Part shown: positions 5,026 through 9,322 of the stretch, in pieces
Layout of the letters: each line of letters opens with the position of its first letter
Position numbering within the stretch: position 1 is the stretch's first letter
DNA from: Alphaproteobacteria bacterium MarineAlpha3_Bin4
GTDB lineage: Bacteria; Pseudomonadota; Alphaproteobacteria; Rhodospirillales; Casp-alpha2
DNA: 9,322 bases
Assembly: GCA_002938045.1 (NCBI GenBank)
Contig: PTLJ01000043.1
Coordinates: 1-9,322 of the forward strand
Reading direction: 5' to 3'
Notes under the pieces: generated by a model
The model's input: only the letters and a program-made list of their open reading frames with translations
The model's database searches: none
Told to the model about the DNA's origin: nothing
Position numbers and translations under genes: made by a program

Positions 5026-6219
5026 TCAAGCCGCTGGTGGCGGTTTTGGGTGTTCGAGTTGGGGAATGGCGCGAAAGCAAACGACGACGACGATTGCCAT
5101 CACGGCGGCGCCACCGAAGTAGGGCCAGTCCTTGCCAAGGACTGAGAACAGCAACCCGGCCCACGCTGGGCCGAGCACCCGCGCCAGGGTCGTCGCCGAG
5201 CGGGTGACGCCCATCACGCCGCCTTGCTCATCGTCGCCGACCTGCAGAGAGATCAGGCTGTTGAGCGACGGCGAGATGATCGAGAAACCGTACGCCGCAA
5301 TGGTTATCGCTACCACCAGCAGCGGTAGGTTCGACGCGAGTGGAATTAGCAACACGCCCGTACAGAGTGCTGCCGCTCCCTGCACGATCAGGCGTGCCTC
5401 GCCGAACCGACGGACCAAACCGCCGACCATACGGCCCTGGACGATGGCGCCGAGCAGGCCAACGAAGGCAAACAGGTATCCGTTTTGCTCCGGTCCCCAT
5501 CCGAATTGGCGCCGCGACCACATGGCGAACGTCGCCTCGAGGCCGGCAAAGGCGAATGTAGCGAGGAACGACATCCCGATCAACAACGCCACATTGGGCC
5601 TCGAAAGCGCTTGACGGAATAGTTGGATGCGGGTCCGCGGCGGTTGTTGGGCCAGGCGTTTGCGGGTTTCTTCCGATAACGACTCCTTGAGCAGGAACAA
5701 CGCCAACACCAACGCAGCGAAGGAAAAACCGGCGGCGGCGAAGGCAGGTCTCTGAAAGTCGGCGTTGACTGGGTCTGGCCCTGCCAGCAGGCCGCCAACC
5801 GCTGGTCCGATGATAAAGCCGAGACCGAAGGCGGCTCCGATTACGCCCATGCCGCGGGCACGGTTCTCGCGCGTCGTTACGTCAGCGACGTAAGCGAACG
5901 CCGTCGAGATGTTGCCGGCCATGAAGCCGCCCATCGCGCGCGCGGCGAACAGCATCCACAGACTGTCTGCAAAACCAAGCCAGACATAGGAGAGGGCGGC
6001 GCCGCACAGGCTGATCAGCAGCACCGGCCGGCGGCCGGTGCGGTCGCTGAGTCGGCCCCAGAAAGGGGCGGCCAAGAACTGGGCAAACGAGTAGGTTGCC
6101 ATCAGCAGCCCGACCGTCGCCGGCGCTGCCTGGTAGTACTCGCCGTAGAACGGCAGCAGCGGGATGATCACGCCGAAGCCGATCAGGTCTATTACGACGA
6201 TTAGAAACAGGATCGGCAT
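5026..6219 (-). CDS. MFS transporter, TetA-like drug:H+ antiporter type
   Basis: This 397-residue inner-membrane protein has about 12 hydrophobic helices, the normal size for drug:H+ antiporters of the 12-helix major facilitator superfamily. Helix 1 (VVIDLIGFGVIIPLLPFY) has the acidic residue (D11) and the GFGxxIPLLPFY pattern typical of TetA-like exporters. Motif A, GRLSDRTGRRP (55-65), lies in the loop between helices 2 and 3. The antiporter motif C region, GAAFGLGFIIGPAVGG (128-143), is intact. A basic central loop (about 180-205) separates the two halves. Substrate cannot be predicted; tetracycline resistance should not be assumed. The ATG at 6219 leaves a short N-terminus before helix 1. 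The frame is open further upstream into the preceding gene, but no better start is seen. The gene lies 37 bases after the MotB-like gene and 82 bases before rpmE. Confidence 0.92.
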   Translation of the reverse strand: MPILFLIVVIDLIGFGVIIPLLPFYGEYYQAAPATVGLLMATYSFAQFLAAPFWGRLSDRTGRRPVLLISLCGAALSYVWLGFADSLWMLFAARAMGGFMAGNISTAFAYVADVTTRENRARGMGVIGAAFGLGFIIGPAVGGLLAGPDPVNADFQRPAFAAAGFSFAALVLALFLLKESLSEETRKRLAQQPPRTRIQLFRQALSRPNVALLIGMSFLATFAFAGLEATFAMWSRRQFGWGPEQNGYLFAFVGLLGAIVQGRMVGGLVRRFGEARLIVQGAAALCTGVLLIPLASNLPLLVVAITIAAYGFSIISPSLNSLISLQVGDDEQGGVMGVTRSATTLARVLGPAWAGLLFSVLGKDWPYFGGAAVMAIVVVVCFRAIPQLEHPKPPPAA

Positions 6220-6256
6220 GGCGGACTCGCCGGTGGCTGCGGAACGGAGCGCAGTC

Positions 6257-7450
6257 TTAGCGCTGCGTGAGCTTCAGTTCAATGCGGCGATTGCGGCGCT
6301 TGCCGATTTCGTCGGCGCGCGGGTCGAGGGGATGAAACTCACCGAACCCCGCTGCGACCACACGGTTCGGCGGCAGACCAGCGGCCACCAGATGCTTGAC
6401 GACTGAAAGCGCGCGCGCCGTCGACAGCTCCCAATTGGACGGGAAACGGGCCGTCTTGATGGGATCACTGTCGGTGTGCCCGTCGATCCTGAGCACCCAC
6501 TCGATCTCGCCGGGAATCTCGACGGCGATCTCAAGAAGGGTAAGGGCGAGCTGGTCCAGTTGCAGCTGTCCGCCGGCGCCGAGAACCGCCGAGCCCTTAG
6601 CGAACAGGACTTCGGACTGGAACACGAAGCGGTCGCCGACAATGCGCACGCCCCGGCGGTTGCCGAGCAGTTTGCGCAGCCGGCCGAAGAATTCGGAGCG
6701 ATAGCGCGACAGCTCTTGAACCTTGCTCGCCAGCGCCGCGTTGAGACGCTTGCCGAGCGAGACGATCTCCACCTTCTGCTCCTTGGCCGACAGCTCGGAC
6801 GCCTCGAGCGCTTCCGAGACCTTAGCTAGCTGTTCGTGCAGCACCGCCATCTGCTGGTTCAGGAGAGCGATCTGGGCACGCGTGCTTTGCGACAGTTCGC
6901 GTTCCTCGACCAGGGCCTTCTTCTGGTCTTCGGCTTGACTCGCCATGGCGGTGATCTTGGCTTCGAGTTCCTTTCGCAGGGCCTCGAGGGCGGCGATGTC
7001 GCGGTTGAGTCCAGCCAGTTCCGCAATCTGCTTGTCGATCGTCTGCTTACTGGTGGCGATGTCCGCGTGTGCCTGGGTGAGCTCTTTCCTGGTCTCGGCC
7101 AGATCATGCTCGACTCCTTCGGCGCGCATTCGCAACTCGTAGACCGTGGTCTTTAAGTCGTCACGCAGCGCCACCGACACCTGCAGATCCGCCGACAGCT
7201 GTGCGACATTGGCCCGCAGGTCCTTGCTAGCACCTCGCTCCAGCGCTAGCAGGTCGGCCAGTTCACTGATCTGGATTTTGAGCTGGTCGAGAGCCGCATC
7301 GCGTCCCGACAACGCTTCGCTGAGGAAGAACTGAGCGAGCACGAAAACCATCAGTAGGAACATGAATACCATCAACAACGTCGCCAACGCGTCGACGAAA
7401 CCCGGCCAGATGTTGGTGCTGCGTTGTACGCGTCTCGCCAGGGCGGCCAT
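6257..7450 (-). CDS. MotB/OmpA-type stator protein with long periplasmic coiled coil
   Basis: This 397-residue protein has three parts. Residues about 15-43 form one membrane helix, PGFVDALATLLMVFMFLLMVF, with an aspartate near its start (D20) where MotB-type proteins bind the driving ion. Residues about 48-250 are a long coiled coil, much longer than the linker of flagellar MotB. Residues about 268-395 are an OmpA/MotB peptidoglycan-binding domain, with VFQSEVLFAKGSAVL, the IDGHTDSDPI motif and GFGEFHPL near an NRRIELKL end; the binding aspartate and arginine appear kept. The protein should pair with the adjacent MotA-like channel and anchor it to the cell wall. The ATG at 7450 was chosen, two bases after that gene's TGA; a TTG at 7456 is possible but lacks better support. 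The OmpA/MotB fold is certain; the exact process served is not. Confidence 0.92.
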   Translation of the reverse strand: MAALARRVQRSTNIWPGFVDALATLLMVFMFLLMVFVLAQFFLSEALSGRDAALDQLKIQISELADLLALERGASKDLRANVAQLSADLQVSVALRDDLKTTVYELRMRAEGVEHDLAETRKELTQAHADIATSKQTIDKQIAELAGLNRDIAALEALRKELEAKITAMASQAEDQKKALVEERELSQSTRAQIALLNQQMAVLHEQLAKVSEALEASELSAKEQKVEIVSLGKRLNAALASKVQELSRYRSEFFGRLRKLLGNRRGVRIVGDRFVFQSEVLFAKGSAVLGAGGQLQLDQLALTLLEIAVEIPGEIEWVLRIDGHTDSDPIKTARFPSNWELSTARALSVVKHLVAAGLPPNRVVAAGFGEFHPLDPRADEIGKRRNRRIELKLTQR

Positions 7451-7452
7451 GG

Positions 7453-8610
7453 TCAACTCTCGCCCGCATCGCCGCTGGCGGCGACGATGCGGGCCAGCAG
7501 CTTTATTTCGCTCCGCAGTTGTTGGATAATCTCGTCTCGGCCGACGCTGAGTTCCTCGGTCAGGCGGGCGACGTAAACATCGAGGTTGCGGATGTGGGTG
7601 CGTGTCGCTTCGTCGAGTCCGCCGCCGCCGATCGGGCCTTCAGCCAGTTGCGCCAGTATCGGCTTGATCTCGACTTGGGTCTCGGCGAGGCTCTTCATCA
7701 ATGCCTGTTCGGTGCGCATGTGGTCGGTCAGCGTTTCCAGCTTGTCGCCAAGCGCGACGACGTTGGCATTGACCGCGATGCGGCTTTCTTCGCCTCGCTG
7801 GATGGTCCTCTGCAGGTTCTCGAGGCTCTCCGCCGTCTGTTCCAGAAGCGCCTGGACGTAGACCGGCACCGTCTGCTCGCCGTCGCCGGTGAGCGCGCCG
7901 CTCGGTAGCCGCGTGACGCTCGACAGCCAATCCTCGAGCTCGTTGTAGAAGCGGTTCTGGGCCTGGTTCGCCTGCAGGTCAAGGAACCCGAGAGCCAAAG
8001 AGCCGGCGAGACCAAACAACGACGATGAAAACGCCGTGCCCATGCCGCTCATGGGTGCCTCCAGCCCGCGTTTGAGATCGGTGAACATCGTCGTCGCGTC
8101 GGAGCCGTTGATGCTGAGCCCGCTAATCACACCGCTGATAGAGGAAATGGTTTCGAGCAGCCCCCAAAAGGTTCCCAACAGGCCGAGGAAGATCAACAGT
8201 CCGATTGTATAACGCGAGATATCCCGCGACTCGTCGAGCCTTGAAAGAATTCCGTCTAAAAGCGAGCGCATGGCGAGGGCGGAAAGGGTAAAAGTTTGTC
8301 GGTTGCCGACCATGGCTGCCATCGGTGCCAGCAATTTGGGAGGACGTGCCTCCGACATGGTTGCGCCGCGCTCGAAACCGGACTCCAGGTTTTGTCGGAA
8401 TGCTCCAATCCAGGCGATTTCCGGGTAAACCCTCACGACCTGGCGAAAGTTGTAAATGATTCCCAGTCCAAGGACGCTGACGATCAAGCCATTGAGTGGC
8501 GCGTTGGCCATGAAGGCGCTCTGAAGCGGCAGGTAAAGGATTGCGCCGATACCGCTAACCGCAGCCAAAAATAGGAACATACGGAAAAGATAGCGGTGTG
8601 GACGGGTCAT
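7453..8610 (-). CDS. MotA/TolQ/ExbB-type proton channel protein with long cytoplasmic tail
   Basis: This 385-residue membrane protein has four likely helices at about 11-31, 40-57, 135-158 and 189-212. The last two carry the family signature: LGLLGTFWGLLETISS (142-157), as in TolQ and ExbB (LGL-GT-WG), and GMGTAFSSSLFGLAGSLALGF (189-209), which matches the small-residue channel helix of MotA/TolQ/ExbB. Between helices 2 and 3 is a cytoplasmic loop of about 75 residues. After helix 4 comes a tail of about 170 residues, mostly coiled-coil heptads, broken by a glycine-rich turn (GGGG, 328-331). Such subunits form a pentamer around two MotB-type helices and convert proton flow into movement or force. 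The stop is 2 bases from the MotB-like start, so the two should be made in a coupled way. The ATG at 8610 has only a weak ribosome binding site. Confidence 0.92.
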   Translation of the reverse strand: MTRPHRYLFRMFLFLAAVSGIGAILYLPLQSAFMANAPLNGLIVSVLGLGIIYNFRQVVRVYPEIAWIGAFRQNLESGFERGATMSEARPPKLLAPMAAMVGNRQTFTLSALAMRSLLDGILSRLDESRDISRYTIGLLIFLGLLGTFWGLLETISSISGVISGLSINGSDATTMFTDLKRGLEAPMSGMGTAFSSSLFGLAGSLALGFLDLQANQAQNRFYNELEDWLSSVTRLPSGALTGDGEQTVPVYVQALLEQTAESLENLQRTIQRGEESRIAVNANVVALGDKLETLTDHMRTEQALMKSLAETQVEIKPILAQLAEGPIGGGGLDEATRTHIRNLDVYVARLTEELSVGRDEIIQQLRSEIKLLARIVAASGDAGES

Positions 8611-8677
8611 CGTCTCAGCAATCCCGGAGGCAACTCTTTATTAAACAGCGGCCGCGCCATCAGCTAAGGCGCATCGG

Positions 8678-9322
8678 TCATCGTTCCGTAACGTTGACAT
8701 CGACCCGGTTGATCGGCTTGTCTGTCGTCTTGTTTCCGAGCGCTCGAACGTCGACCCGGGTCGAGCGGACACCCTTCTCGATCAGGAATGAGCGAACCGA
8801 GAGCGCGCGGGACAACGACAGTCGCCGCGCCTTGCTGGCCGACAACTCGTTACCACCGGCATAGGCCATCAGTTGCAATCGCAGATTTTCATCATTCTTG
8901 ATCGCGGTCGCGAGGCTGGTGAGCGCATCCTTCGCCGCTGGCGGCAGTTTCGATTCGGCGGCGCCGAACTCGACGCGGATGGCGCGGCCCGGCCTGATCT
9001 CTGCGGCGGCCGGGACGGCCGATTGTTCCGTTACCGCCGGGGGCGCTTCGGCGGCCTTCGGCTCGGCCAGTTTCGGCGCTGCTTTTGGCGGCAGAGGCGG
9101 CAGTGCTTCGGAGACCTCGGTGACCTTGGGCACCGGAGAGGCGGACAGTTTCGGAGTTACCGGTGCGGCGGCTGCCGCGGGTTTCACCTTCTTCTTCGCT
9201 TTCTTTTCTGGCACCGGCTTTGGCATTGCGGTGGCGCGTGTAATCAGAGAAATGCGCGAGTTAGGCATCACATGCAGGGTCGAAATCGGGTTTGTTCGCG
9301 GCGGTGGTTGCAGTAAAACGCC
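8678..9322 (-). CDS. OmpA-like C-terminal domain protein, 5' end outside the window
   Basis: The frame is open to the right edge, so the 214 visible residues are the C-terminal part of a longer protein. In-frame GTG (9271) and ATG (9268) codons exist, but the sequence before them is also coding-like (LLQPPPRTNPISTLHV), so they are probably not the start. Residues about 33-110 of the visible part are rich in alanine, proline and lysine and look like a flexible periplasmic linker. Residues about 114-214 are an OmpA-like domain: AIRVEFGAAESKLPPAAKDAL, LRLQLMAYAGG, SKARRLSLSRALSVRSFLI, and NRVDVNV at the end. The GHTD motif that normally supplies the peptidoglycan-binding aspartate is replaced by AYAGG, so binding may be altered. 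The gene is 67 bases upstream of the MotA-like gene on the same strand, probably in the same operon. Confidence 0.85.
   Translation of the reverse strand, partial: GVLLQPPPRTNPISTLHVMPNSRISLITRATAMPKPVPEKKAKKKVKPAAAAAPVTPKLSASPVPKVTEVSEALPPLPPKAAPKLAEPKAAEAPPAVTEQSAVPAAAEIRPGRAIRVEFGAAESKLPPAAKDALTSLATAIKNDENLRLQLMAYAGGNELSASKARRLSLSRALSVRSFLIEKGVRSTRVDVRALGNKTTDKPINRVDVNVTER

Noticed and set aside
6257..8610. Zorya anti-phage system (ZorA/ZorB)
   Set aside because: Channel and OmpA/MotB architecture fits in outline, but no ZorC, ZorD or ZorE is in the window. The downstream neighbours are an MFS exporter and rpmE, which suggests a housekeeping locus.

Overview
The window looks like a chromosomal segment of an alphaproteobacterium, most likely Rhodospirillales-like. 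The reasons are a cysteine-free ribosomal protein L31, a DUF1192 protein, a class III adenylate/guanylate cyclase, a perfect CtrA-type motif (TTAA-N7-TTAA) and high GC content. This placement is inferred from gene content only. I see no mobile element, CRISPR array, tRNA or rRNA.

Left part (1-1211): the start of a quinone oxidoreductase gene runs off the left edge on the minus strand. It is divergent from a short plus-strand DUF1192 gene (GTG start, strong ribosome binding site). A possible two-helix membrane protein lies on the minus strand at 556-774. A gene-poor stretch follows (829-1211). It holds a CtrA-type box, a probable three-hairpin small RNA ending in a textbook terminator, and a second promoter/terminator-like unit just upstream of a thioesterase gene.

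Middle left (1212-2577): an intact hot-dog thioesterase overlaps a second, decayed thioesterase copy. Convergent with it is an Hsp20 small heat-shock gene broken by a frameshift. Two adjacent broken genes suggest a patch under relaxed selection.

Middle (2772-4390): a minus-strand two-gene unit has a membrane protein with two helices and a long charged tail, then a class III nucleotide cyclase 5 bases downstream. The pair probably forms a membrane-associated cyclic-nucleotide signalling unit.

Right (4719-9322): all genes are on the minus strand. In transcription order they are a partial OmpA-like protein, a MotA/TolQ/ExbB-type channel protein, a MotB-type protein with a long coiled coil and an OmpA domain, an MFS exporter, and rpmE, which has a good promoter of its own. 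The first three look like an energised cell-envelope complex: a proton-driven stator anchored to peptidoglycan. The channel and MotB-type genes are only 2 bases apart.

The most interesting signals are the candidate CtrA-controlled small RNA with an anti-Shine-Dalgarno loop (868-988) and the stator-like envelope module (6257-9322). The stator module resembles the ZorA/ZorB pair, but no Zorya effector gene is visible here.
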